Below the pieces are notes generated by a model. That model made no database searches. It was not told where the DNA came from and saw nothing but the letters and a program-made list of their open reading frames with translations. The position numbers and the translations under genes were made by a program. Shown here piece after piece: positions 1-8,235 of a stretch of DNA of 33,686 bases. Numbering within the stretch: the first letter of the stretch is position 1; every line of letters begins with the position of its first letter. The stretch is from the NCBI GenBank assembly GCA_947475655.1, contig CANJOB010000010.1:1-33686 (forward strand), in the 5' to 3' direction. This DNA is from Caulobacterales bacterium (lineage in GTDB: Bacteria; Pseudomonadota; Alphaproteobacteria; Caulobacterales; Caulobacteraceae).

Positions 1-169
1 CCTTGGTCACGGTGTCGAGCGTGGCCATCACCATGCCCGTACCCTTTTCAGTATTGGCCGGCACTTCGTTGGCCCCGCTGAGCGTGGCGTGGAACATCAC
101 GGTCTCGGCTTGGGCGGCGCCGGCCAGCAGGGTCAGGGCGGCGGCCAGGGCGAGGGAATATCTTTTCAT
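1..169 (-). CDS. CHRD-domain secreted protein, N-terminal part (cut by window edge)
   Basis: Only the first 56 codons lie in the window; the gene runs off the left edge. The start is the ATG at 169-167. Residues 1-21 form a typical Sec signal peptide (MKRYSLALAAALTLLAGAAQA) with cleavage expected after AQA, so the product is exported. The mature start, VMFHATLSGANEVPA, is the characteristic opening of CHRD (chordin-like) domains, small beta-rich extracytoplasmic domains of uncertain function in bacteria. It is divergent from the hydrolase gene at 322. The family call is good; the biological role is unknown. Confidence 0.75.
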   Translation of the reverse strand, partial: MKRYSLALAAALTLLAGAAQAETVMFHATLSGANEVPANTEKGTGMVMATLDTVTK

Positions 170-321
170 GGGCGGTTCCTCCTGCCGGCGACCATAGACC
201 CGCCTGACAAGGCGGCGCCAGACGTCGTTTGCGGCTTTTCAGCCTTCTGTCGCTTGGCGATGACGCGAAAGAGAGGGAACCTTGGCCGCAGGCGCCGGCG
301 GGCGCCGCTGGAGGACGCAAG

Positions 322-1101
322 ATGGCCAAGTCCAAGAACCTGGTTTTCGTCAACGGCGCCTGGATGACGTCGGGTTGCTGGGACGATTTCCGCAAGCCCT
401 TCGAGAAGGCCGGCTACACGGTGCATACCCCGTCCTGGCCGCTGCTGGGCGGCGCCTCGGCGGCCGAACTTCGGGCCAACCCGCCCAAGGGGCTGGGCTC
501 GCTGTCGGTGGGGGCGATCGTCGACCACTACCAGGCCTTCATCGACACCCTGGAGACACCGCCGCTGATCATCGGCCACTCGTTCGGCGGGCTCTATGTG
601 CAGATGCTGCTCGACCGCGGTGTCGGCTCGGCCGGGATCGCCATCGACCCGGGCCCGACCGCGTTTGTGATCCCGGGGCCGCTGTCGCTGCTGGCGGCCT
701 CGCCGGTACTGGCGCGGATCGGCGCCTGGGCGCGGCCCTTCACCCTGTCGTTCAAGGCGTTCCAGAAGAACTTCGCCAACCGCAACAGCCTCGAACTGCA
801 GAAGGCCGCCTATGAAAGGCTGGTCGTGCCGACGTCGGGCTTGATCTTCCACCAGGCGGCGTTCTCGATCGGCACGGGCGTCCATCCCAAGCGGCGCCAT
901 CAGCCGCTGCTGGTGACCGGTGCGCAGTACGACCGCACGGTCGATACCTTCACCTCGCGCGGGGTGTTCAACCTGCAGAAGTCGTCGCCGGCGCCGACCG
1001 AGTACAAGGAGTTCGCCAACCACTCGCACTTCCTGATCGGCGAACCCGGCTGGGAAGAGGTGGCGGGCTTCTGCCTGGAGTGGGCGAAGAAGTACGCCTA
1101 G
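322..1101 (+). CDS. alpha/beta hydrolase
   Basis: A 259-residue alpha/beta-hydrolase-fold protein with no signal peptide, so probably cytoplasmic. The nucleophile elbow GHSFGG puts the catalytic Ser at residue 87. The late NHSHFLIGEPGW segment supplies the catalytic His (H234 or H236). An oxyanion-hole type NGAW segment lies near residue 11. The ATG at 322 is chosen because GGAGG lies 7 bases upstream; a TTG-started extension to 229 lacks a ribosome site and adds non-conserved residues. The substrate cannot be read from the sequence. The gene stands alone and converges with the FMN reductase gene. Confidence 0.85.
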   Translation: MAKSKNLVFVNGAWMTSGCWDDFRKPFEKAGYTVHTPSWPLLGGASAAELRANPPKGLGSLSVGAIVDHYQAFIDTLETPPLIIGHSFGGLYVQMLLDRGVGSAGIAIDPGPTAFVIPGPLSLLAASPVLARIGAWARPFTLSFKAFQKNFANRNSLELQKAAYERLVVPTSGLIFHQAAFSIGTGVHPKRRHQPLLVTGAQYDRTVDTFTSRGVFNLQKSSPAPTEYKEFANHSHFLIGEPGWEEVAGFCLEWAKKYA

Positions 1102-1148
1102 GCGAACTTCCTGATCCAGACGTCCAGCGCTTCCAGATAGCGTCCCAG

Positions 1149-1658
1149 TTACTTCGCCGTGGCCTCGTCGGTCAGGGCCCCATCGGGGCTGAATTTCTCA
1201 TGCGCCCGGTACACCAGGATCTCCGGCTGCGGCATGCAGTAGCTGTTGGTGAATTCGAACGCCTGGCGCAGCTGGCTCTGGCCGCGGGCGCTGCCGGTCA
1301 TGCCGGGCGAGGCGCCGATGACGCCCACCGGCTTGCCGTTCAGGGCTGCGCTGGCCGGCGGGCGCGAGGCCCAGTCGATGGCATTCTTCATCACCGCCGG
1401 GACGCCGTGGTTGTATTCGGGCGTGACCATCAGCACGCCGTCGGCAGCGCGGATGGCGTCCTTGAAGGCGGCCACGCCGGGCGGGTCGCCCGCCGCCTCG
1501 ACGTCGCCGTTGTAGAGCGGCACCGGGCCTAAGTCGAAGATCTCCAGGGTCATGCCGACGGGCGCGAGACCCTGCGCCGCCTTCAGCAGGGCGCGGTTCA
1601 GCGAGGCGGCGCGCAGGCTACCGGCGAAGCCCAGCACGCGGATCGGCCGGTCGGTCAT
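1149..1658 (-). CDS. NAD(P)H-dependent FMN reductase (flavodoxin-like, ChrR/YieF-type)
   Basis: A 169-residue flavodoxin-fold reductase. The N-terminal GFAGSLRAASLNRALL stretch is the FMN-phosphate loop. The central TPEYNHGVPAVMKNAIDW is the signature of NADPH-dependent FMN/quinone/chromate reductases. Such enzymes transfer two electrons from NAD(P)H to flavin, quinones or azo and metal oxyanion substrates in the cytoplasm. The ATG at 1658 is preceded by AGGAGA. It starts only 11 bases after the stop of the thioredoxin-reductase-like gene at 1670, so the two are almost certainly cotranscribed as a redox pair. The physiological acceptor is not determinable. Confidence 0.88.
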   Translation of the reverse strand: MTDRPIRVLGFAGSLRAASLNRALLKAAQGLAPVGMTLEIFDLGPVPLYNGDVEAAGDPPGVAAFKDAIRAADGVLMVTPEYNHGVPAVMKNAIDWASRPPASAALNGKPVGVIGASPGMTGSARGQSQLRQAFEFTNSYCMPQPEILVYRAHEKFSPDGALTDEATAK

Positions 1659-1669
1659 GGGCGCTCTCC

Positions 1670-3326
1670 TCAGGTGTGCGGCGTCGCGCCGTCGGCAAGA
1701 TGCTGGTGGATGGTGGAGACGACCTGCGAGCCTTCGCCCACCGCCGCCGCCACCCGCTTGACCGAGCCGCAACGCACGTCGCCGACGGCGAACACCCCGT
1801 CCAGGCTGGTTGCGAACAGCCGCCGGCCCGGTGCGATCTCGGCGCCGGTGAGGACAAAGCCCTTCGGGTCCAGCTTGACGCCGGAGCCGGCCAGCCAGTC
1901 GGTGTTGGGGTCGGCGCCGATGAACAGGAAAAGGTGCTGCAGCTCGCGTCGCGTCACCGCCCCGCCCTGTCGGTCGCGCCAGCTGATCGCCTCGATGCGG
2001 CCGTCCGTTCCATGCAGGCCGGTGACCTCCGTCCGGGCGACGACCTCGACATTGGGCAGGTTGGCGATGCGGTCGATCAGGTAGCGCGACATGGTCGCCT
2101 CCAGCCCATCCCCGCGCACGATCAGCCAGACCTTTTTGGCCTGGCTGGCCAGGAAGACCGTGGCCTGCCCGGCGCTGTTGCCGGCCCCGACCAGGGCGAC
2201 CTCCTGCCCGGCGCACAGCCGCCCCTCCAGGGGGGAGGCCCAGTAGTGCACGCTGGCCGCCTCGAACTCGTCCATCTCCGGCAGGCCGAGCCGGCGGTAG
2301 CGGGCGCCGCTGGACAGGACCACGGTGCGGGCGTGGACGGCTTCGTCATTGGCCAGGCGGATGGTCAGGGCGCCGTCCGGCCCCGCGGCCAGCGACACCG
2401 CCTCGTCGGGAATCGCCATCTCGGCTCCGAACTTCTGCGCCTGGGTCGAGGCCCGCGCCATCAGGGCCATGCCGCTGATGCCGGTGGGAAAGCCGAGGTA
2501 GTTCTCGATCCTGGCGCTGGCTCCTGCCTGGCCGCCGAAGGCGCGGCAGTCGAGCGCCAGCACTGACAGTCCCTCCGACGCCGCATAGACGCAGGCCGCC
2601 AGCCCGGCGGGCCCGGCGCCGACCACGGCCATGTCGTAGGTGCGCTTGGGGTCGATGGCCGAGACCATGCCTAAGCACTGCGCCAGCTTGGTCTCGCCCG
2701 GATTGCGCAGCAGCTCACCGCCGGGGCAGAGCACGATCGGGGTGTGATCCTCCGGCGCTTGGAAGCGGGCGACCAGGGCGGCCGCCTCACGGTCGGCGTC
2801 TGGGTCGAGCAGGGTATGCGGATGGCCGTTGCGGGTCAGGAAGGCGTCCAGCCGCATGACGTCGGGGTGGTCCTCGCGACCGATGATCACCGGACCGCCG
2901 GCGCCGGTCTCCAGCAGGCCGACGCGGCGCAGGATCAGGGCGCGCATGATCTTCTCGCCCAGTTCCGCCTCGCCCACCAGCAGGGCGCGCAGGCGTTCGG
3001 CCGGGATGATCAGCGCCTCGACATCGGTGTCGGCGACCACGTCGACCAGGGCCGGGCGGTCTGACAGCTGCGCCAGGTCGCCCATGAAGGCGCCGGGCTG
3101 ATGGGTGACGATGACCGAGACGTGGCCGGCGCCGTCGCGCTGGCTGACCGTGACCGATCCCGAAAGGATGCCGGCCAGGCCGGGGCCGACCTCGCCGGTC
3201 TTCACCAGCATCTCCCCGGCGGCGTAGCGGCGCGGCGAACCGGCGCAGCCGGTCCATCTCCGCCGCTGACAGGGTCGGAAACATCTGGTGGCGGCGCGTC
3301 TCGAGCGAGGCGGGAAGGTCGGCCAT
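1670..3326 (-). CDS. cNMP-binding domain/thioredoxin-reductase-like FAD oxidoreductase, apparent frameshift near the N-terminus
   Basis: About 550 residues. A cyclic-nucleotide-binding (Crp-type) sensor domain fills roughly residues 15-145, followed by a low-Mr thioredoxin-reductase-like flavoprotein. The FAD motif is VVGAGPAGLAACVYAASEG and the NADPH motif is VALVGAGNSAGQATVFLAS. The redox CxxC of true TrxR is absent: the segment before the second GxGxxG reads VHYWASPLEGRLCAG. The natural N-terminus appears to be MADLPASLETRRHQMFPTLS from the ATG at 3326, but that frame fails at about 3229-3240, where the main frame takes over with PRRYAAGEMLVKTGEVGPG. The main frame alone can be opened at ATG 3346 or TTG 3364, but then encodes an Arg/Pro-rich non-homologous N-terminus. 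It is either a real frameshift or a sequencing error. Upstream partner of the FMN reductase. Confidence 0.82.
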
Positions 3327-3411
3327 GGCGGCGTAATCGATAACATGGAAACGGCCTTGCCCAAGGCCAGGCTTCGCGGGAGGTTCAGGCCCTCGCCGGG
3401 GAGTTTAAATC

Positions 3412-3711
3412 GTGAGCTGCCGCCACCTGGAAACGATCAAGACCGTCACCCCCAGCGCCAAGGGATGCGAGGAGTGCCTGCAGACGGGCGACTTCTGGGT
3501 GCACCTGCGGCTGTGCCGCGCCTGCGGCCACGTCGGCTGCTGCGACGACAGCCCCAACCGCCACGCCTCCGCCCACTACCGCGCCACCGGCCACCCGATC
3601 ATCGAGGGCTACGACCCGCCGGAGGGCTGGGGCTGGTGCTACCCCGACGACGAACAGGTCGAACTGCCCGACCAGACGCCGCAGCTGGGGCCTATTCCGC
3701 GCTGGGTCTAG
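3412..3711 (+). CDS. UBP-type zinc-finger protein
   Basis: A 99-residue protein consisting almost entirely of a UBP-type (ZnF-UBP) zinc finger. Candidate ligands are C3, H5, C19, C22, C35, C38, H40, C43, C44, H51, H55 and H61, followed by WGWCYPDD. In eukaryotic deubiquitinases this fold binds the ubiquitin C-terminus; the bacterial role is unknown. The start is GTG at 3412 with GGGGAG 8 bases upstream. It is divergent from the cNMP/flavoprotein gene across an 85-base spacer, suggesting a shared regulatory region and linked function. From memory, related bacterial fingers also occur next to or fused with such reductases; this was not checked here. Confidence 0.85.
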   Translation: MSCRHLETIKTVTPSAKGCEECLQTGDFWVHLRLCRACGHVGCCDDSPNRHASAHYRATGHPIIEGYDPPEGWGWCYPDDEQVELPDQTPQLGPIPRWV

Positions 3712-3744
3712 CGCCGGGCGGCAACACGGGACGGTCTCCAGGCC

Positions 3745-4311
3745 TTAGGAAGCCAGTCGAGCCAGCTGAGCGACGACGCGATCGTGCGGCGAGCCGTAGC
3801 CGATCGGCTCGACGAACCGCCCCCGGCGGTCGAACAGATAGATCGCCGAGGAGTGATCGACGGTATAGCCGCCATTCTCGGTCGGAACCTTCTGGTGATA
3901 GACGCGGTAGGCCTTGGCAGCGGCGTCCACAGCGAGAGGCGATCCGGTGAAGCCCTGGATGCGCGGGTCGAAACTGCTCAGATAAAGCTTCATCTGCGCG
4001 GGCGTGTCGCATTCGGGATCGACGGACACAAACACGACATTGAGCCGGTCGGCCTTTCCCTCCAGCGCCTTGAGCGCGGCGGTCATCTCCGCCAGGGTCG
4101 TCGGGCAAACCTCGGGGCAGTAGGTGAAACCGCAGAAGATCGCCGTCGGCTTGCCGAGCAGGGACTTCTCGGTGACCGGCCGTCCGTCGGTGTCGATCAA
4201 CTGGAACGGCCCGCCGATCTTCGCAGCCGCCGCCGGGGCTTCGGGCCGCCCGCACGCGGAGAGGGCGCTCATCCCGACAAGAATGAACGCCATCCAGGCT
4301 ATGAGGCGCAT
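3745..4311 (-). CDS. SCO1/SenC family copper-binding lipoprotein
   Basis: A 188-residue SCO family protein. Residues 1-20 form a lipoprotein signal with lipobox LSAC (Cys20), so it is membrane-anchored and periplasmic. The thioredoxin-like fold carries the copper-binding pair in FTYCPEVCP (C65, C69) and the third ligand in VDHSSAIYLF (H153). SVDPECDTP is the usual family motif after the second strand. SCO proteins deliver copper to the CuA centre of cytochrome c oxidase or act as periplasmic thiol reductases. The ATG overlaps the stop of the PCuAC gene as TGATG, indicating translational coupling. It is the last gene of the copper operon. Confidence 0.92.
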   Translation of the reverse strand: MRLIAWMAFILVGMSALSACGRPEAPAAAAKIGGPFQLIDTDGRPVTEKSLLGKPTAIFCGFTYCPEVCPTTLAEMTAALKALEGKADRLNVVFVSVDPECDTPAQMKLYLSSFDPRIQGFTGSPLAVDAAAKAYRVYHQKVPTENGGYTVDHSSAIYLFDRRGRFVEPIGYGSPHDRVVAQLARLAS

Positions 4312-4778
4312 CAGCGGCTTCCCGTAGCGGCGGGGGGAGCCGCGATCGGGATAGGCGCGCGCAGGGTGAGCGGAGCGGCCTTCTCGAACCGAAGGGTCAG
4401 GGGCACGCCGCCGCCGGCGGCCAGGGGCTGGCGAGGCCCGATGATCATCAGGTGCCGGGCCCCGGGCTTGAGGTCCACAGACTGGCCTGCGGGCAGGAGG
4501 ATTCCGTCCGTCAGCTGGCGCATGCGCATCACGCCGCCGCTCATGTCCATGGTGTGAATCTCGCCGTGATCGGCGGCCGGGGTTTCGACAGCCGCAAGGC
4601 GGTCGCCGCCGCTCGCGGTGAGCGTCATATAGCAGGCGCCGGCGAGGGCGCCGGCGAGGGCGCTGGCGGGCGCGGCGCGGCACCAGGCGTCGGTGACCTT
4701 GACCGCCGGCGGGGTGGCGGCGGTCGCGGCGGCGAGAAGCGGACCTGTGATCAGGACCAGCACTGGCAGGCGTGCCAT
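4311..4778 (-). CDS. PCuAC-type periplasmic copper(I) chaperone
   Basis: A 155-residue exported protein with a signal peptide over about residues 1-20. The Cu(I) site is H75-X10-M86-X22-H109-L-M111, close to the family motif H(M)X10MX21HXM, with extra H71, M77, M79 and M84. PCuAC proteins hold Cu(I) in the periplasm and pass it to cytochrome oxidase assembly, often with a SCO partner. Here the SCO gene overlaps the stop by one base and a YcnI gene lies upstream, matching the usual copper-delivery set. A GC stem-loop lies in the 60-base gap before this gene. Confidence 0.92.
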   Translation of the reverse strand: MARLPVLVLITGPLLAAATAATPPAVKVTDAWCRAAPASALAGALAGACYMTLTASGGDRLAAVETPAADHGEIHTMDMSGGVMRMRQLTDGILLPAGQSVDLKPGARHLMIIGPRQPLAAGGGVPLTLRFEKAAPLTLRAPIPIAAPPAATGSR

Positions 4779-4799
4779 TCGGGAATTCCTTTACGCTTG

Positions 4800-4830
4800 C
4801 CCGGCGCGCGGTCGAGGACGGCGCGCCGGG
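4800..4830 (-). other. intra-operon GC-rich stem-loop between ycnI-like and PCuAC genes
   Basis: Perfect 10-base arms (CCCGGCGCGC and GCGCGCCGGG) are separated by an 11-base loop, starting 8 bases past the stop of the ycnI-like gene. There is no T-run on the transcribed side, so it is not a clear intrinsic terminator. It could set mRNA stability or partial attenuation inside the operon. Confidence 0.5.
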
Positions 4831-4838
4831 ACTTTGGC

Positions 4839-5405
4839 CTAGTGGCCCGCGTGGTCCATGCCCGGCATGGCGGACATGTCATGTGCGGGGCCGGGGGCCG
4901 GCGCGACCCGGTTGATCACCGGGGCCGGGCGGGGGAAGCTGTTCCAGGGCCGCCCGGCGGCGGGGATTTCGGTCCAGCGGTTGGAGCCCTTTTCGCAGGT
5001 CTGCACCGTGGGGAAATAGAGCGGCCCCTCGCCCGGTGGCAGGCGGGTGGAGATGCCGAACTCGTCGTACTGGTCGTCGGGCAGGCGCCCGCGCCAGGTG
5101 ATGCTCTTGACCCGGTGCGTCACCGCTTGGCCGCCTTCGCCGACCGTCGGAACGGCCAGGGGCTCGCGCTCGGTCTCCACCGTCCAGCCGGCCTTCGGCT
5201 GAGGCTTGGCCCCGTCGACGCCCGCCGGAATGGTGACGGTGATGGAGAGGGTCGGCATCCCCTCGCAGCCGTGGCTGACGCGGATGGCTCCGACATAGCC
5301 GGCGCTCGGCGCCGCCTCGGTGCGTGTGAAGACGATGTGGGCGCTGGCGGTGGAGGCGCAGGCTGCGGCGAAGGCGGCGAATGCCGTCAGGGCGATAGGC
5401 TTCAT
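4839..5405 (-). CDS. YcnI/DUF1775 family copper-binding protein
   Basis: A 188-residue exported protein. The signal peptide ends at ASA (residue 22), leaving His23 as the mature N-terminus (HIVFTRTEA), the residue YcnI-family proteins use in their copper site. The DUF1775 body carries the typical ITVTIPAGV, WTVETER and ISTRLPPGEGPLYFP segments. The C-terminal tail PAHDMSAMPGMDHAGH is rich in His, Met and Asp and looks like a second metal-binding site. YcnI proteins are periplasmic copper binders found next to CopD/PCuAC/SCO genes, as here. It sits 61 bases downstream of the TonB receptor, separated by a stem-loop. Confidence 0.9.
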   Translation of the reverse strand: MKPIALTAFAAFAAACASTASAHIVFTRTEAAPSAGYVGAIRVSHGCEGMPTLSITVTIPAGVDGAKPQPKAGWTVETEREPLAVPTVGEGGQAVTHRVKSITWRGRLPDDQYDEFGISTRLPPGEGPLYFPTVQTCEKGSNRWTEIPAAGRPWNSFPRPAPVINRVAPAPGPAHDMSAMPGMDHAGH

Positions 5406-5437
5406 CGGTTCTGTTCCAGTCTCTGGAAAGGCGGGTG

Positions 5438-5460
5438 AGGGGCCGCCGGCGGCGGCCCCT
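5438..5460 (-). other. intra-operon GC-rich stem-loop after the TonB receptor
   Basis: Perfect 10-base arms (AGGGGCCGCC and GGCGGCCCCT) with a 3-base loop begin 6 bases past the receptor stop. No T-run follows on the minus strand. It may protect the receptor mRNA 3' end or lower readthrough into the chaperone genes; this is inference. Confidence 0.5.
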
Positions 5461-5466
5461 GCTGTC

Positions 5467-7770
5467 TCAGTAGGTCCAGCTCAGGTCGGCGACGACCGTG
5501 CGCTGGGGGAAGGGGTGGAACAGGAAATAGTCCCGTCCGCCGATGTTGTTGACGCCCAGGCTGGCGGCTAGGTGATCGGTGAGGCGGTATCGGGCCTTGG
5601 CGTCGGCGACGAAATAGCCGCTGAAGCCCTGGTAGGTGTTGGCGTATCGGTCGGTGTTGTCGATGGCGGAGAAGGCGCGGTCGCTGTAGCGGGCCGCGAG
5701 GGTGAGATCGAGTTTCGACGTGGAGGCATAGGTGGCGACCAGCGCGCCGCGCAAGCGCGGCACGCCGGGCAGGCGCTTGCCCACGGCCGCGGAGAAGGCG
5801 GCGTCCTTTTCCACCTTGGCGTCGGCGTAGGTGACCCAGCCCGAAAGTTCGAGCCCGGGCACGAGCACATTCCTTCTGGATGCGACCAGTTCGACACCCT
5901 GGACATGGGTGCGGTCAACATTCTGGACGAAGCTGGCCAGGGTGGTCGACCCTGCCGGCAACGGCGCGGTCTGGGACAGCAGCGTGTCCTCGATCCGCTC
6001 GTCGAACAGAGACAGGCGCAAGCTGCCGCCGTCCCAGGCGTGCTCGGCGGATAGTTCGCTGGAGAGCGCCCTTTCCGGGTCGAGATCCGGGTTGGGAACC
6101 TGCAGCGCCGAGCCCACGGTCACCGATTGGTAAAGCTCGGTCACGGTCGGGAAACGGCTGGCGAGGCCGAACGAGGCCTTCAGCGTCCAGTCGGCGGAAG
6201 GCGTGTAGGCCAGGATCGCCTTGGGCGAGACCGCCGTATGCTTGATTTCGGGCTGCACCCGGTTCAGCGCCGGCGCCGCGGAATAGTTCAATCCGTTGTA
6301 GGCTCTCCAGGATTCCAGCCGCAGCCCAAGCGTGGCGGTCAGCTGCGGCGAGAGGGTCCAGACGTCCTGCGCCCATACGGCGCGGGTGCGGGTGCGGCCG
6401 CGGCTGAAGGTCTGGGTCGCACCGATGCCGCCGCCCGTCCAGTCGGCCACGGCGTATCGCGGGCTGTTCAGCTTGAAGCCGTCCTGGTGTGCGCCGAAGG
6501 TGAGGGTGTTGGCGCCCGCCCGCCAGGTCCCGCGGGCGTCGAGCGTGTGCCAGCCGGTGCCCTCCAGCGATACGAGCGCGCCCGCGCCACCACCTTCCGC
6601 GCCGGGAAGGGCGCCGGTGGGAAGACGCTGGCGGCTCTTGAGGTAGTCGAAGCGTGATCCGACCAGGTCGAAATCGAACCTCCCACCGGAGTGCGAGGCG
6701 AGCGACAGGCCCTGCGCCAACTGCAGTTCCGTCAACTTGAACCGGCTGTTGGAAAAGACCGTGTTGGCCAGGTTATAGGCGCGGCCGCCGATGTTGACCG
6801 CGCCGGCGTAGACCGTTTGGCCCGCCGCGTCGCGCAGATAGCTTTGCACCGCCGAGTCGTCCTTGTTGCGGAAAAGGCCCAGGGTGTAGGCGGCGGTCAC
6901 CCCCGGCGTCAGGTCATAGGTCGCGCGGGCGGACAGGTTATCCTGCACCTGATGCTCGATCCCGGTCGAGCCGAGCACGGCGATGGGAACGCCCAGGCGG
7001 CTGGCGTCGAAATAGGCTCCGCTGACCGCCGTTCCGGCCGCGCTCGAGGCCGCCGGAACCGCCGCCGTCGCGTAGCCGAGGGGATGGCCATGGCTGTCGA
7101 GATGGTTGTAGCTGACGCGGAAGGCGGCCTGGCCGAACCGGTCGCCCAGGCTGGCGGCGAAACGGCCGGTCCCGTAGCGCTTGTCCTCTCCGTAACGGGA
7201 GAAGGCCTGTGACGCGCCCTGCAACTGGGCGCTGGCTTCCCGCTCTGTCGGCATGCGCTGGGTGAAGGCGATGACCGTGCCGATGGAATTGCCGGCATAG
7301 GCGGCGGCGAAGGGCCCATAGAGCACGTCCACCCTCTCGATCGCCTCTGGCGAGACCAGGCCCCATTTGGGCGAAGCGCTGGTGTTGTTGTTGCCGATCA
7401 GGGACGAGATCAGCACCCCGTCGACATAGATCAGACTACGCGCCGAGGCGCCCAGCCCCGAGGTTCGGGTAGCCACCGGAGACTGGGTGTCGCCGATATG
7501 GCGCTGGCGCACGGTCAGGCTGGGCAGGTAGCGCAGGGTGTCTTCAGGGGTGAAGGCGTTGATCGTCTTGGCGATCACGTCGGCGGCCACGCTGGCCTTG
7601 GTGTTGGGAAGCGCCGCGAGGTCCAGGTGCGAGATGATGGCCGCGACGTCAACCTGCGCGACCGTGGTTTCGGCGGGAGGGGCCTCGGCCGCATGCGCGG
7701 CGTGGGCGAGAAACAGCAGGCTCGCGCAGGCGAGCAGGCGGGCGCGGGCGCCCGGAGCGGAGTGAGTCAT
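5467..7770 (-). CDS. TonB-dependent receptor, probably for copper
   Basis: A 767-residue outer-membrane receptor. The signal peptide covers about residues 1-28 (AHAAHAAEAPP boundary). A plug domain follows (SLTVRQRHIGDTQSPVATR, then SLIYVDGVLISS and AIERVDVLYGPFAAAYAGN), then a long beta-barrel ending in an aromatic residue (VVADLSWTY). Such receptors import scarce ligands with TonB/ExbBD energy. The ligand is inferred from the operon: DUF2946 upstream and YcnI, PCuAC and SCO downstream are all copper-linked, so copper or a copper chelate is likely. The ATG at 7770 is preferred over a GTG at 7803, which has no ribosome site and would precede the signal peptide. Confidence 0.9.
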   Translation of the reverse strand: MTHSAPGARARLLACASLLFLAHAAHAAEAPPAETTVAQVDVAAIISHLDLAALPNTKASVAADVIAKTINAFTPEDTLRYLPSLTVRQRHIGDTQSPVATRTSGLGASARSLIYVDGVLISSLIGNNNTSASPKWGLVSPEAIERVDVLYGPFAAAYAGNSIGTVIAFTQRMPTEREASAQLQGASQAFSRYGEDKRYGTGRFAASLGDRFGQAAFRVSYNHLDSHGHPLGYATAAVPAASSAAGTAVSGAYFDASRLGVPIAVLGSTGIEHQVQDNLSARATYDLTPGVTAAYTLGLFRNKDDSAVQSYLRDAAGQTVYAGAVNIGGRAYNLANTVFSNSRFKLTELQLAQGLSLASHSGGRFDFDLVGSRFDYLKSRQRLPTGALPGAEGGGAGALVSLEGTGWHTLDARGTWRAGANTLTFGAHQDGFKLNSPRYAVADWTGGGIGATQTFSRGRTRTRAVWAQDVWTLSPQLTATLGLRLESWRAYNGLNYSAAPALNRVQPEIKHTAVSPKAILAYTPSADWTLKASFGLASRFPTVTELYQSVTVGSALQVPNPDLDPERALSSELSAEHAWDGGSLRLSLFDERIEDTLLSQTAPLPAGSTTLASFVQNVDRTHVQGVELVASRRNVLVPGLELSGWVTYADAKVEKDAAFSAAVGKRLPGVPRLRGALVATYASTSKLDLTLAARYSDRAFSAIDNTDRYANTYQGFSGYFVADAKARYRLTDHLAASLGVNNIGGRDYFLFHPFPQRTVVADLSWTY

Positions 7771-7848
7771 TGGCTGTTGTCCAGAATCTGATCGTGCCCG
7801 CACGCATGCGGTGCGTTCCGCGCCGGGGCGCGGGGGTTCAAGACGAGG

Positions 7849-8226
7849 TCAGATAAGGACGGGCGGACCGATGGCGTGGGGCGGCGGGGCGGCGAGGCCG
7901 CGGCCGGGCGTCTGGTCGGGCCGAGCCGCCTGAACGGCGGGAATGGCCTCGAAGGCGGCGGAGACCGCCAGGCGGAAGGTTTCCGGCGCGGGGGCGGCGG
8001 CATGGCCGGCGAAGGCGCAGGGGACGTCGGGGTTGGCGCTGGCCGGGGGCGTCTTGCCGCCCGGGTCGGGGAAGCCGTGGCTGGTGCAGAGGACCAAGCC
8101 GGCGCCGCCGGTCGGGTCAGCCATGAAGCCGGGCGGGACGGCGACGCGGATGATCAGCGCCAGCAGGGCCAGCGCTAGCAGCGCCCCCGACGGCTCCGCT
8201 CTCCGATCGAGTCGGCCCTTTGTCAT
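7849..8226 (-). CDS. DUF2946 family protein, first gene of copper operon
   Basis: A 125-residue small protein with one hydrophobic segment at about residues 14-33, then an extracytoplasmic part with C47, H50, C70 and H75 in LVLCTSHG and CAFAGHAA, the Cys/His pattern of DUF2946. These proteins have no proven function but are frequent beside copper TonB receptors and periplasmic copper chaperones. It is the promoter-proximal gene; the receptor begins 78 bases downstream. The ATG at 8226 follows closely behind a candidate promoter, so the message may have a very short leader. Confidence 0.72.
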   Translation of the reverse strand: MTKGRLDRRAEPSGALLALALLALIIRVAVPPGFMADPTGGAGLVLCTSHGFPDPGGKTPPASANPDVPCAFAGHAAAPAPETFRLAVSAAFEAIPAVQAARPDQTPGRGLAAPPPHAIGPPVLI

Positions 8227-8235
8227 GGTCACGCC

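Noticed and set aside
1149-2216. A long minus-strand reading frame continuous with the FMN reductase, 355 codons
   Set aside because: The part beyond 1658 is Arg/Pro-rich, lies antiparallel in frame to the real reductase gene at 1670-3326, and has no family-like sequence. The FMN reductase starts at ATG 1658 with its own AGGAGA.
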